Positions 8,749 to 17,465 are shown, counted from the first letter of the stretch. The stretch: 64,000 bases of DNA from Lactiplantibacillus daoliensis (GCF_005405005.1 NZ_BJDH01000001.1:1-64000), one strand, 5' to 3'. Made by a program: numbers and translations. The notes: a model not told the origin generated them from the sequence alone.

Positions 8749-9612
8749 TCAATTTCTCGGTTGTTGCTGATTTTGCTTTCGAATTTTACTTGGGACATTT
8801 TCATCCAAGAGATACTGCCGAATCAAACTAACAATCTGCTTATTTTGCGGTAAATCGGAATGGGCCGTATTGGCACCAGTGACCGTAATTTCCGTAAAAT
8901 GCTTAATTTCATCTTGAAAAATATACTTGCCATAGTTAACACTATTGTAGGGTACCGTACCATCACTCGTATAATTTTCAGTTCCCGCAATCGAATACGC
9001 CGTTAACCCATTAGGCAATCCGCTACGATACTGATAGAGCTCTTTAAACATGCTCGTTTTAGTCGTAGTACTGGTTGATTCCATATTAAACGGCGCGGCA
9101 ATCGTCATCAACCGATCAATATGCACTTTTGGTGATTGTTTCAGATAACGCTCTAAGAATAAGGTCCAGATCAACCCACCGTTCGAATGTCCCAGGGCGC
9201 GAAAGTGATTGAATTTATACGTCTTCACCAAATCCTTGAAGGCGATATTCAGCCAAACGGCTTGCTGATCAATATTTGCTTTGCCATCCTTATTATTCCC
9301 AAAGGCCACAATAATAAATGGTTGATTGTCATTCCGACCGATATTACCACTATATTTGATTTTTCCGCTTGTCTGCACGGTCAACTTCAAAACGCTATGT
9401 TGCTGTGGCGTTTCCTTACCTAATTCCGTAATCAAATCATCAAAGCGATTCTGACTAGCACTGGAACCTGGCACCATGATAACCGGAGCCATGCGTGTCC
9501 GACCGGCTGTTTTGAGTGACTTGATATTTGCTTTAGACCAAGTATAGGCCGGCCAACAAATCCCAATCAACACGAGCACACCGAGTGCCCATCGCCACCA
9601 ATTACGTTTCAT
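8749..9612 (-). CDS. Membrane-anchored/secreted alpha/beta hydrolase, DUF915 family (copy 1)
   Basis: 287 aa from ATG 9612 (GAGGGGAGG 7 nt upstream). One N-terminal hydrophobic segment (WALGVLVLIGICWPAY) anchors or exports it. The hydrolase domain starts with VIMVPGSSASQNRFDDL (oxyanion region). The nucleophile Ser sits in GHSNGG, the likely acid Asp in SDGTVP and the His in AHSDLPQN, a complete Ser-Asp-His triad. DUF915 proteins are lipase/esterase-like with unknown substrates. The gene overlaps the EIIC-like gene upstream by 11 nt, so the two are co-translated; the same overlap recurs in the second pair at 19095-21288, which argues for a functional link. Confidence 0.88.
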   Translation of the reverse strand: MKRNWWRWALGVLVLIGICWPAYTWSKANIKSLKTAGRTRMAPVIMVPGSSASQNRFDDLITELGKETPQQHSVLKLTVQTSGKIKYSGNIGRNDNQPFIIVAFGNNKDGKANIDQQAVWLNIAFKDLVKTYKFNHFRALGHSNGGLIWTLFLERYLKQSPKVHIDRLMTIAAPFNMESTSTTTKTSMFKELYQYRSGLPNGLTAYSIAGTENYTSDGTVPYNSVNYGKYIFQDEIKHFTEITVTGANTAHSDLPQNKQIVSLIRQYLLDENVPSKIRKQNQQQPRN

Positions 9613-10918
9613 CAGTAGGCCTCCCCTCAACAACGCGATTTTCTAGTAAGATGAACGGTAAATAAATGGCCGTTGCCACTGACAAATTCACCAAACTGAC
9701 CAGCAAAGCTCGCCAATCACCACCGCTCCCTAACCAGCCAACCAAAAATCCCGGCATAGTTCGACCAACCGGATAGACCACTGGTGGCATGACTCCCAGT
9801 TTCAGCGCACTCCAAGTAATCAATAGACTAGCTAATGGCGCCATTAAAAATGGTATTGCTAAAATAGGACTAAACATAATCGGCAAGCCCACTAACAACG
9901 GTTGATTAAAATTAAACAAGCTAGGCAGCCAACTCGCTTTGGCTACCGTGCGAAAGTCTGCATTGTGAGAACGCCACAGAATCGCAATCACCAATGCCAA
10001 CGTCATCCCTGGCCCACCAACGTTGGCAAAGCTATCGAAGATCGTATGTAGTGTGATTGGATTTGGTGCGCCCCAAGCTGAACCATGTTGCAGTGCATAT
10101 TCCAAATTTTGAACCGTACTGACTGAGCTATTACCACTAAAATCAATCGGACCAATAATCCCAATCACCCAGAAAAAGTTACTCAAAAAAGTCACACTCA
10201 CGATGTTCAGAAAAGCGCTGCCCGGATTGAAAAATGGCAACCGGAATACCGTATAGAATAGCCCATTGAGCCCATTTTTGCTTACAAAACTAATCCCATA
10301 GCTTAACAAACTAAAGCCTAATAAAGTGACGGTCATTGGCAACCAGTTCTCTTTTGCTCGACTCAATAAGTGCGTGCGAGTCTCAATCAATTGATGAGTA
10401 TGTGTTTTGAACGCCAGGTGATTGAATAGCCAGCCAGTAATCAGGCCAACTAATAAGGCAAGGAAAATTCCTTGCGAACCTAAATTTTGCTCAAGGAATC
10501 GTGAACTCGTTGGTTGATTTTGTTTAGTGAACGCAGCGTAATTAAAATTTAACAGACAAAAACTCACTGCCGCCGTTAATCCCGCCAATAAGTTATCTCG
10601 TCGTTGCGCCCGGACCGCAAAATTAGCTGCCGTAAATGCTGCGACCACAGCAATCACCCCGTTGAGCGTCAAACTCAACATGGTAGTATAAGTCGTCAAT
10701 GCTTTGAATCCTGGAAACCAACGATTTAAGTGATAAATTTGGGCGATGAAGCCACTTTTCTGAAAAATTGCTTGGTTAAAAACATTGATAAAAGCGCCAA
10801 TCAATACTAATGGAAATAGCAAGGTTAAGGTGTCCCGTAATGCGTGAAAATAGCGACGCCGATTCAGCCACGTTTCCCAGTTCAATAATTGATTTGCAAA
10901 TTGCTTAATCAAACTCAT
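9602..10918 (-). CDS. PTS EIIC-like membrane protein (lactose/cellobiose family) lacking catalytic His and Glu (copy 1)
   Basis: 438 aa with about ten hydrophobic segments and the general EIIC plan. In true EIIC proteins of this family a FGIHG motif and an N-x-N-E-P-x-x-F-G motif carry the His and Glu needed for sugar binding and phosphotransfer. Here the corresponding stretches read WVIGIIGPIDF (no His) and NFNQPLLVGLPI (Gln for Glu). No EIIA or EIIB gene is adjacent. It is therefore doubtful that it phosphorylates sugar; facilitated transport, sensing or partnership with the overlapping hydrolase are alternatives. The start at ATG 10918 abuts AGAGGGG; TTG 10912 has better spacing. Paralogue at 19963-21288. 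Confidence 0.82.
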   Translation of the reverse strand: MSLIKQFANQLLNWETWLNRRRYFHALRDTLTLLFPLVLIGAFINVFNQAIFQKSGFIAQIYHLNRWFPGFKALTTYTTMLSLTLNGVIAVVAAFTAANFAVRAQRRDNLLAGLTAAVSFCLLNFNYAAFTKQNQPTSSRFLEQNLGSQGIFLALLVGLITGWLFNHLAFKTHTHQLIETRTHLLSRAKENWLPMTVTLLGFSLLSYGISFVSKNGLNGLFYTVFRLPFFNPGSAFLNIVSVTFLSNFFWVIGIIGPIDFSGNSSVSTVQNLEYALQHGSAWGAPNPITLHTIFDSFANVGGPGMTLALVIAILWRSHNADFRTVAKASWLPSLFNFNQPLLVGLPIMFSPILAIPFLMAPLASLLITWSALKLGVMPPVVYPVGRTMPGFLVGWLGSGGDWRALLVSLVNLSVATAIYLPFILLENRVVEGRPTDET

Positions 10919-11056
10919 CCCCTCTATATGCCTGCTTAATCATAATATACACGCTCAACCGTTAATTGGCGACTAGACTTACTTTAAAGGTGCATTTAGC
11001 TTCCTAAGCGTTCATAAATCAGTTATGATTAAAACAAATTAATGGAGGTGGTCATG

Positions 11057-11497
11057 ATGCCAAACACTTATCAGCACGTCTTAATTCCAGTGGACAGTTC
11101 AACTGCTGCACAAGCCGCATTCAACGAAGCCGTGATCATTGCCCAACGCCATCAAGCGGCTTTAACGACGCTATATGTCGTCGATGATAGTGCCTACCAT
11201 ACACCCGCGTTAGATCCAGTTTTGAGTGAATTATTAGATGCCGAAGCAGCACATGCACAGGCCGCCATGGCCGATCGACGCCAGTTCGTTCAAACAACGA
11301 CAGTGACGGCCTTCAGAACCGAAGTCGCTTATGGTAATCCCAAGCGCCTAATTATTGATTATGCGAAACAACATCCTGAAATTGATTTAATTGTCCTTGG
11401 TGCAACTGGCAAAGACTCCCCACACCGCGTGGCCGTTGGATCGACAACGAGTTACGTGGTCGATCATGCTCCATGCAATGTTATTGTGATTCGCTGA
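11057..11497 (+). CDS. Universal stress protein, UspA family
   Basis: 146 aa from ATG 11057, behind GGAGGTGG (11044-11051). The first in-frame ATG at 11042 lies before the ribosome site and is excluded. Single Usp domain: N-terminal HVLIPVDSS strand, and the ATP-binding signature G-2x-G-9x-G-S/T near the C terminus (GATG...VGST), so it should be the ATP-binding type. Such proteins are induced by starvation, acid or stationary phase. Monocistronic, divergent from the EIIC-like operon, with its own terminator. Confidence 0.92.
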   Translation: MPNTYQHVLIPVDSSTAAQAAFNEAVIIAQRHQAALTTLYVVDDSAYHTPALDPVLSELLDAEAAHAQAAMADRRQFVQTTTVTAFRTEVAYGNPKRLIIDYAKQHPEIDLIVLGATGKDSPHRVAVGSTTSYVVDHAPCNVIVIR

Positions 11498-11505
11498 GCG
11501 ACACC

Positions 11506-11544
11506 AAACGCCACTACCGTTTTTGGGGAGTGGCGTTTTATTTT
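11506..11544 (+). terminator. Rho-independent terminator of uspA-type gene
   Basis: AAACGCCACT pairs with AGTGGCGTTT, followed by TATTTT. Repeat copy B begins at its 3' edge. Confidence 0.85.
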
Positions 11545-11545
11545 G

Positions 11546-11680
11546 GTCCTTTGCAAGTTAGAGTCTCCCCTAGCACGCCGATTTTGACTGACGGCGTACT
11601 AAATTTGGGTACATCTAATGACGTGACGGTTACTGGTAATCCTTCAGTTGTAATGTTTTTGAGACTTTCGCCCTTCAGCT
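11546..11680 (+). repeat. MITE-like element, copy B (internally deleted, ~135 bp)
   Basis: A degenerate derivative: TTGCAAGTTAGA resembles the left end, then the element jumps to the right module ATTTTGACTGACGG, GACGTGACGGTTACTG and the end CTTTCGCCCTTCAGCT. Its last bases overlap the TAG stop of the minus-strand DUF1697 gene. Left border approximate. Confidence 0.65.
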
Positions 11681-12215
11681 ATGGCTCAAATAATTGGGCC
11701 AATTTCATCGTGGTATTGAAATTGCGAGCACTAGTCTGTTGATAAAAAAGTGTACCCAGCAATTTAGAATAGAACGACTTACTATAGTTCACGCGTAACG
11801 TCGAGGTCCAAAAGATGATATTCGGGGTAATTAACACTTGATCGTATGCGGTTAACTTGGTTGGTAACCAATCATCATGTGCTCGATCATACGATTGTAA
11901 TTTAAACAGCGCATTATGTCGCAAAGTTGCATCCGCGCCCCACCAACTTGGTGCTAAGGCCAAATCTGCTTTGAATTCTGTCTCAGTCAACACCCGAAAA
12001 TCAATCGGAAAGTCAAAGTTAGTCGTCAAAATCGCCATCACTAAAGCTTCGATTTCGGGACGGGCAAGTCCACTGGTAAAAAACAAATTGCCGCTATTAA
12101 TATATGAATGAACTTGCGTACAACCAGCAACGGTAAACAATTCACGCAATGTCGCCATTGGCACACGATGATTGCCACCCACATTCACACCACGTAATAA
12201 TAATAAATAGGTCAT
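11679..12215 (-). CDS. DUF1697 family protein
   Basis: 178 aa from ATG 12215, 6-7 nt after GGAGGG; six extra upstream codons lack a ribosome site. Begins with the family hallmark LLLRGVNVGGNHRVPMATLR and continues with the conserved YINSGNLFF and a closing NFNTTMKL region. DUF1697 proteins are cytoplasmic, widespread and of unknown biochemical role. The stop codon lies at the very edge of repeat copy B. Confidence 0.88.
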   Translation of the reverse strand: MTYLLLLRGVNVGGNHRVPMATLRELFTVAGCTQVHSYINSGNLFFTSGLARPEIEALVMAILTTNFDFPIDFRVLTETEFKADLALAPSWWGADATLRHNALFKLQSYDRAHDDWLPTKLTAYDQVLITPNIIFWTSTLRVNYSKSFYSKLLGTLFYQQTSARNFNTTMKLAQLFEP

Positions 12216-12342
12216 TAGCACCCTCCATTTCATGAATATGCCATAAATTCAGAAAGAAAAACAGCTATCAATCAGATCGGTTCTAGACGTTTACTCTGTG
12301 CCAGTGTCATTATCAGGGTTAATCATTCCAACCGGTCCTGAC

Positions 12343-12387
12343 AAAAATCGCTTCACACTACCCTTATCGGCAAGTGTGAAGCGATTC
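12343..12387 (-). terminator. Rho-independent terminator downstream of tRNA-Arg
   Basis: Minus strand: AATCGCTTCACACT pairs with AGTGTGAAGCGATT, followed by TTTGTC. Confidence 0.85.
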
Positions 12388-12401
12388 AATAGTTATCAGA
12401 A

Positions 12402-12474
12402 TGACCCCATCCGGACTTGAACCGGAATCAACCGCTTAGGAGGCGGGTGCCCTATCCAGTTGTGCTATGAGGCC
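12402..12474 (-). tRNA. tRNA-Arg (anticodon CCT)
   Basis: 73 nt. The acceptor arm GGCCTCA pairs with TGGGGTC, discriminator A. The anticodon stem CCGC/GCGG encloses loop CTCCTAA, giving anticodon CCT, which reads AGG. The T arm contains GGTTCAAGTCC. CCA is not encoded. It lies 51 bp downstream of the DEAD-box helicase gene on the same strand and ahead of a terminator, so co-transcription with the helicase is possible. Confidence 0.93.
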
Positions 12475-12524
12475 AAACTCAATCCGTAAGATATCATCTC
12501 ACGGATTGAAAAATTTTTCAATTC

Positions 12525-13871
12525 TTACTTGGTGAAACGGTCACGATTCTTCTTCCGCATGCCTTTTTTCTTGGAATGCTTGTTGTGCCCTTTATGCTTC
12601 TTTGGCGCATTAAATTCGTCGGGTTTAACTGGCACTGCTCGACTAGGTGTGGCACCACGTTTAACCGTGTCCGGATGACCAGCACCTTCGACACGATGCC
12701 GTCCGGTCGCCGCTGCCGTCACACTACTTGGATGATCAAAAGTTAGCGGAGGCTTGACCTTGTCTGGCTTCGTATCAACGATTTGATAATCGACCAAATA
12801 ACCCGGTTTGAGGTCGTATTCAGTCGTTTTCATCATTTTCTTGAAGTCTCGAATATCATGATCATCACCGAGCGTCAAAACTAACCCTTCAGCGCCCATC
12901 CGCCCCGTTCGACCGCTACGATGAATATAAGTCGTAACATCTTTCGGCAGTTGATAATTAATAACCGCTGGCAATTCTGGCACATCTAATCCCCGAGCAG
13001 CCAAATCAGTCGTTAACAAAAGTTCTACCTTACCTTGCCGGAATAAGCGTAATGCCTTTTCTCGTTCAACTTGGCGTTGATTACTCGTTAACGCGACATA
13101 GCTCACATGTTGATGCCGTAGTTCGAGCGCAACATGCTGTAGTTCTTGCATTTTATTGAAGAAAACTAACGCTCGCATTCGATCCACACGACTGATTCTT
13201 TTCAGTAGATCCACACGATGTCGATTGCCGACTTCCATCGTGCGGTGCCGAACGATCCCCTGTGTTTGATCAATTGCGCGCACGTCAATTTTTTCGACCT
13301 CTTGACCAAACCAACGTGGCAATTCATCTAAAATTTTGGTTTCCGTGGCTGAGAAGAAGCCTAATTGTAACGTTTCAGCAAAGGTCGCATCCAAGATTTC
13401 ACGAATTTGATCTAACGTTTCATCCGTCAGCAATTCATCCGCTTCGTCGACAATCATCAATTTCAAATGACCCAGCTTAAGCTTGCCATCCGCAATCATA
13501 TTCGTCATTCGCCCAGGCGTCCCAACGACAATTTCCGGATGCTTCTTCAACTTTTCAGTTTGGCGTTTAACATTGGCGCCACCAGTAATCGCCAATACCT
13601 TGGCATCAATTAATTTTGCCCAGTCACGCACCACGTTCGTCGTCTGCATCGCCAACTCTTGTGATGGTGCCAGAATCATTGCTTGGGTGCCTTCACCAAC
13701 CCGAATATTGGCTAACATCGGCCAAGTGAACGCCAACGTCTTACCAGAGCCAGTTGGGGCTAAACCAAGCACAGAGGTGCCTTCAGCCATCGGTGTTGCC
13801 ACTGCCGTTTGAATCGGCGAAAATTCTGTAAAGCCCGCCGCGGCAAATTTTTCCTTAAATACGTCTAACAT
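12525..13871 (-). CDS. DEAD-box ATP-dependent RNA helicase
   Basis: 448 aa. All core motifs are visible in order: Q motif (FTEFSPIQ), motif I APTGSGKT (~39-46), Ia PSQELAMQ, Ib TPGR, II DEAD, III SAT, IV region LVFFNKMQEL, V LAARGLDVPEL, VI HRSGRTGR. A basic tail follows (lysine/arginine/histidine-rich, ~395-448), as in helicases that bind structured rRNA. Likely role in ribosome assembly or RNA decay and cold adaptation. The preceding oxidoreductase gene ends 12 bp upstream, and the ribosome site GAGGAAC lies between them, so they form an operon. Which csh-type paralogue it is cannot be decided here. Confidence 0.93.
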   Translation of the reverse strand: MLDVFKEKFAAAGFTEFSPIQTAVATPMAEGTSVLGLAPTGSGKTLAFTWPMLANIRVGEGTQAMILAPSQELAMQTTNVVRDWAKLIDAKVLAITGGANVKRQTEKLKKHPEIVVGTPGRMTNMIADGKLKLGHLKLMIVDEADELLTDETLDQIREILDATFAETLQLGFFSATETKILDELPRWFGQEVEKIDVRAIDQTQGIVRHRTMEVGNRHRVDLLKRISRVDRMRALVFFNKMQELQHVALELRHQHVSYVALTSNQRQVEREKALRLFRQGKVELLLTTDLAARGLDVPELPAVINYQLPKDVTTYIHRSGRTGRMGAEGLVLTLGDDHDIRDFKKMMKTTEYDLKPGYLVDYQIVDTKPDKVKPPLTFDHPSSVTAAATGRHRVEGAGHPDTVKRGATPSRAVPVKPDEFNAPKKHKGHNKHSKKKGMRKKNRDRFTK

Positions 13872-13883
13872 AGTTCCTCATTT

Positions 13884-14894
13884 CTATTTAGCGGACAACT
13901 GCCGTTCAGCATCATTAAAGTAAATGTGACCGGATTGCCGTAAATTAAATAATAATTGATTAACATCGCGGCTCAATTGCCGCCAATTTTGATAATCTGT
14001 TTTGTGACCAGTTGGATCATTGATGACCGCCGCAAAATCACGGGCTTCCGCCAACATGGGATTAGCGTCGGGTTGCACCCCAATTGTTTTGACTTGTCCG
14101 GTTACATCATGATAAGCGACTTGTGCGAGCTCAGCCGGATTGTTCATTACAATTGCATCACGCAACCCATTGATCTCAGATGGCAAAAATGAATTACTCG
14201 TCTTACCGACATTCAAAGTAATTGTAAAGTTTGGATAATTTAAGATTGCGATCCCTTTGCCATCAACATTAGTCCGTGTCAGCGTCGGCACATAAGTCTC
14301 CTTAACCGGTAACCCAAACCACCCAACCGCATCATAAACTAAGTAAACACCCAAGTCCTGCAAGGCACCACCCGCAAAATCTAACGAGAAGATGTTTGGC
14401 GTTTTACCGGCCAAAACAGCATCATACCGTGAAGAGTACTTCATATAGGTCAAGGTGGCCCCTTGAATCTGTGTCATTTTAGCAATTTGGTCTTTAACTC
14501 GCTTGAAGTTCACTTCATGAACCTGGCGTGCCGCTTCAAACAACAGACAGTTCGGATGGGCAGCCAAACAAGCGTCTAACTGTGCAAATTCAGCTGGATT
14601 TGCAACCGCCGGCTTTTCGACGATCACGTGCTTTTCATACTGTAACGCCAACTTAGCCTGTTCAAAATGCAAGCTATTTGGTGACGCAATGTAGACCGCG
14701 TCAAAGCTTCCTTGACTAAAAAACTGTTCTAAATCATCAAAAGTTTCTGCCACCTGATTCGTTGCGGCAAATTCTTTGGCCCGAGCCAACTGTCGTGAAT
14801 AGACCGTCGTCAACTGCCACGCACCAGACGCTTGCGCGGCATCAATAAATTGCTGCGTAATCCAGTTCGTTCCAATGATTCCTAATTTTAACAT
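13884..14894 (-). CDS. Gfo/Idh/MocA family NAD(P)-dependent oxidoreductase
   Basis: 336 aa from ATG 14894, 8-9 nt after AGAGGAG. N-terminal Rossmann domain KLGIIGTNWITQQF, the conserved VYIASPNSLH and the EKP signature (VIVEKPA) with its catalytic-site Lys, then a C-terminal sheet domain including DLGVYLVYDAVGWFG. Members act on sugars, inositols or related polyols; the substrate is not evident. It is the first gene of a two-gene unit with the DEAD-box helicase. A distinct family member is at 45101-46075. Confidence 0.88.
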   Translation of the reverse strand: MLKLGIIGTNWITQQFIDAAQASGAWQLTTVYSRQLARAKEFAATNQVAETFDDLEQFFSQGSFDAVYIASPNSLHFEQAKLALQYEKHVIVEKPAVANPAEFAQLDACLAAHPNCLLFEAARQVHEVNFKRVKDQIAKMTQIQGATLTYMKYSSRYDAVLAGKTPNIFSLDFAGGALQDLGVYLVYDAVGWFGLPVKETYVPTLTRTNVDGKGIAILNYPNFTITLNVGKTSNSFLPSEINGLRDAIVMNNPAELAQVAYHDVTGQVKTIGVQPDANPMLAEARDFAAVINDPTGHKTDYQNWRQLSRDVNQLLFNLRQSGHIYFNDAERQLSAK

Positions 14895-15189
14895 ACTCAG
14901 CACTCCTCTAAGTGAATGGTACCGTTTTAAATTTCACGAAACGCAATTAATCACTAATGCTAGTTTACCCCTTTTGAGCGTTATTTCGGACATTTCAACC
15001 TTAAAATAAAAAAGATTGGTCCATCTAAAAAATAGCAGTAACCTGCACAAAATTTTACGAAATATTACTTTCATTACCAACAGGTAACAGTGGTCTAAAA
15101 GCTTTGCTAAGAAACAGGTTATTGCGTGACGTTCGCCTTTCATTAGTGGTATATTTTAAGAGTAAACTTAATGAAAGAAGGTTGATCCG

Positions 15190-15573
15190 GTGAAGCGACG
15201 TGGCGCCATCTTATTTGGCTTATCATTATTGGCAGGACTCTCAAGCACATTTCTCCGCAAGCAGCACCCCTCAAAAACGGCAACTGGCGACTTAGCCGTC
15301 TTTTATGCTGGGACTTGGACCTATCGCGACGAAGAACATCACCGGGATCACAAGCTCGAAATTGATCCAAACATGATCATTCGCATCGATGGTCGGGCCA
15401 TGCCAGCAACGGTGGAATCAATTTCACCTAGTGAACTAGTTTTACTTGATAAATACGGTTTTCACTTACAAGTGCGAGCCAATGAACAGCGACCAGTGAG
15501 TTTATTCGACGAAGCGGACAATCGCAACTACGTGATTCTCTCCCCGAGTAGCCTCAATAAAGCTGCCAACTAA
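15190..15573 (+). CDS. DUF4828-type membrane-anchored small protein
   Basis: 127 aa from GTG 15190, with AGAAGG about 9 nt upstream. A basic start and short hydrophobic stretch (MKRRGAILFGLSLLAGLSS) act as signal or anchor. The remaining ~100 residues form a compact beta-rich domain: FYAGTWTYRDEE, LEIDPNMIIRIDGR, ELVLLDKYGFHL, NYVILS. This resembles the DUF4828 family of lactobacilli, function unknown. Single gene with its own promoter region (extended -10 TGGTATATT near 15150) and terminator. Confidence 0.7.
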   Translation: MKRRGAILFGLSLLAGLSSTFLRKQHPSKTATGDLAVFYAGTWTYRDEEHHRDHKLEIDPNMIIRIDGRAMPATVESISPSELVLLDKYGFHLQVRANEQRPVSLFDEADNRNYVILSPSSLNKAAN

Positions 15574-15576
15574 AAA

Positions 15577-15607
15577 ATTGCGACCAATTAACGGTCGCAA
15601 TTTTTTT
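15577..15607 (+). terminator. Rho-independent terminator
   Basis: ATTGCGACC pairs with GGTCGCAAT, followed by seven T. Repeat copy C begins about 10 bp later. Confidence 0.9.
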
Positions 15608-15616
15608 ATCTCATTA

Positions 15617-15719
15617 ACTAAAAGCTACAAGACTAAAACGCATCACAAATATAGCAGTATCAGTGACCGTTACGGCTAAAGTAGACCTTTCCAAATTCAG
15701 CGCTCCGTCAGTCCTTAGT
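15617..15719 (-). repeat. MITE-like element, copy C (103-bp deletion derivative)
   Basis: Read on the minus strand: it begins ACTAAGG, jumps straight to ACTGACGGAGCGC, continues TGAATTTGGAAAGGTCTAC and ends GTAGCTTTTAGT. Both termini are present with almost all of the interior deleted. Its first bases supply the last codon and TAA stop of the GH25-like gene. No clear target duplication. Confidence 0.7.
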
Positions 15720-16491
15720 TTAAACCGGCAGCGACTAAATCTTGATAATCCTGATTGGTTCCGTTGAAAACGACTCCTGTGAATTCCTGAGTTGTACCAT
15801 TTTGGCGATAAACCGCTCGATCAGAATAGTTCATGAAGATAACCCGCTGTGGCCGTTTATGTGTCTCACTCGTTGCCAACCACAGTGGCGATTTAGTAAT
15901 GACTGGCGCCACCAACTGCTTAGCAACGGCTGGTGTGGCCCAAATCACACACGTGCGATCATAATGCTCAGTCAGCTTCAACACTAATGCCCGCAATTGT
16001 GTTTGCGCGGCTCGCGTATTGACCGTTTTGGCCGTGTAATCACCATAATACTGGACTTGAATCGCAATTGGCAGATTCCCAATATTCTGATCCACGACTT
16101 TTTCAAAATAGGCCGCTTGCGCCTTACCAGAACTAGAAAAGCTGAAGACCTGTGAAACGCCCACGCCTAGACTAGTCCCCAAAACACGTGAATAATTGCT
16201 AGAAAAATTGTCATCCGTATAGCTAGCCCCTTGCGTACTTTTGAGATACACAAATTTGAGTCCATCATGTTCCAACGCATCAAAGTCTAAATAACCATCA
16301 TTTTGCGTGACCGCGATGCCACGGACATCAAAACCTTTAACTACCTCTGCCTGGCGATTGTGCAGCCACTGCAAGCCGCTCCACACCAGCCCAACGATTA
16401 GCAACACAAGGAACAGCCAGCTCAATCGACGACGCCATTTAGCACCGCGAGTCTGCGCATATACTGGTCGAAAATGCTGTCGTTTTGTCAT
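15715..16491 (-). CDS. GH25 (lysozyme)-fold membrane protein lacking the catalytic acids
   Basis: About 258 aa. A basic N terminus and one membrane helix (LSWLFLVLLIVGLVWSGL) are followed by a domain with the GH25 plan: KGFDVRGIAV (first conserved Asp kept), YLDFDALEHDGLKFVYLKSTQGASY, and a closing FNGTNQDYQDL. In active GH25 muramidases a P-x-x-x-D-x-E motif carries the catalytic residues; here the matching stretch is LPIAIQVQYYGDY, with Gln at both acidic positions. It is therefore probably not an active muramidase and may bind peptidoglycan instead. The start is ambiguous (ATG 16491 or 16500; weak ribosome site). Its stop codon lies in repeat copy C. Confidence 0.78.
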   Translation of the reverse strand: MTKRQHFRPVYAQTRGAKWRRRLSWLFLVLLIVGLVWSGLQWLHNRQAEVVKGFDVRGIAVTQNDGYLDFDALEHDGLKFVYLKSTQGASYTDDNFSSNYSRVLGTSLGVGVSQVFSFSSSGKAQAAYFEKVVDQNIGNLPIAIQVQYYGDYTAKTVNTRAAQTQLRALVLKLTEHYDRTCVIWATPAVAKQLVAPVITKSPLWLATSETHKRPQRVIFMNYSDRAVYRQNGTTQEFTGVVFNGTNQDYQDLVAAGLN

Positions 16492-16521
16492 CCAATCCAT
16501 CCCATCTTACAAAAATCAGTA

Positions 16522-17397
16522 CTAGAGTTCTGTCCGAGTGCGACTTATCGTCTGCCGGACGCGCCCTAGACTAGCTGCCATCTGACCGTTACCATGGACA
16601 GCTGTCATTAAAAATAAACTATCAATAATACTCATTTGCGCAATTAACGAGGTAAGCCCCTCGGAACGGTAGTTGACCTCTTCCGCCACTGAAATAAATG
16701 CCACCGTACTAGCTTGTGCCAACGGAGAGTTGCCAAAGCTGGTCAGCGCGATGACCGGCACTTTTTGTGCGACCAACGTCGACAACAGCTGCAACGTCTG
16801 TTGATTCCGACCGGTGTGCGAAATGACAACCGCCACGTCTTTAGTGGTCATTTGTGCTGCTTGCATTAGTTGCATATCATAGTCACTATTTTGCGCACAA
16901 AAAATACCCGTCCGCACGAACTTATGATAACCATCTAGTGCCGCCACAGCTGATCCACCGAGTCCATAGAAGCCTATCGTATGGGCAGTCGTTAACAAGT
17001 TGACGGCCTTGGCTAGATCAGCCTCGGTCATGACTTGACTCGTCTGGTCCAAGGAACTGCGGATACTATTAAACGTTGAATCCGCAATACCTTTCAACGT
17101 TGTCTGTTTTTCAACATCCTGAAAGGCTTCCGCATTTGTTCGTTCCAGCGGTTCAGCCGCCGTTAATTCCCGTGAAAAATCTCGGAAGCTATTAAAACTA
17201 ATTCGTTTAACAAAACGCGAGACAGTGGCCGTCGATACGCCCACTGCCGCTGCTAAATCTGAAATTGATTGGGCCGCCGTCTTGACGGGGTCCTGAATGA
17301 TATAATCCGCAATTTTGCGATCCGTGTGACTTAAATTAGGATAGTACGACCGAATCAAGGTCAAAACGCGATTACGATGTGTGGCTTTTGCAGACAC
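16522..17397 (-). CDS. MurR/RpiR family transcriptional regulator
   Basis: 291 aa from GTG 17397, 5-6 nt after GGAGGTGG. N-terminal helix-turn-helix of the RpiR type (LSHTDRKIADYI, then SDLAAAVGVSTATVSRFVKRISF) and a C-terminal SIS sugar-phosphate binding domain (IGFYGLGGSAVAALDGYHKF; VAVVISHTGRNQQTLQLL). It is divergent from the gluconokinase gene, which it most likely controls in response to a phosphorylated sugar acid such as 6-phosphogluconate (inference from context and family). Confidence 0.9.
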   Translation of the reverse strand: MSAKATHRNRVLTLIRSYYPNLSHTDRKIADYIIQDPVKTAAQSISDLAAAVGVSTATVSRFVKRISFNSFRDFSRELTAAEPLERTNAEAFQDVEKQTTLKGIADSTFNSIRSSLDQTSQVMTEADLAKAVNLLTTAHTIGFYGLGGSAVAALDGYHKFVRTGIFCAQNSDYDMQLMQAAQMTTKDVAVVISHTGRNQQTLQLLSTLVAQKVPVIALTSFGNSPLAQASTVAFISVAEEVNYRSEGLTSLIAQMSIIDSLFLMTAVHGNGQMAASLGRVRQTISRTRTEL

Positions 17398-17418
17398 GCT
17401 GCCCACCTCCATGACCAA

Positions 17419-17465
17419 ATTTTACCACAGTTTCTCAAATCCCCGTAGATTTCTCATTGCGACCG
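17419..17465. promoter_or_regulatory. Possible RpiR operator upstream of gluconokinase
   Basis: The 101-bp divergent region has a direct repeat TTTCTCA spaced by 12 nt (TTTCTCA-AATCCCCGTAGA-TTTCTCA). Direct-repeat operators occur among RpiR proteins, but no promoter box was clear, so this is tentative. Confidence 0.3.

Noticed and set aside
12478-12508. Hairpin CAATCCGT...ACGGATTG as terminator of the DEAD-box gene
   Set aside because: Stem is perfect, but on the minus strand no T tract follows; the nearest true terminator lies beyond the tRNA.
14934-15143. 69-codon minus-strand frame between oxidoreductase and DUF4828 genes
   Set aside because: No ribosome site before its ATG, overlaps the probable plus-strand promoter and shows no family resemblance. 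The gap 14895-15189 otherwise shows only that promoter.
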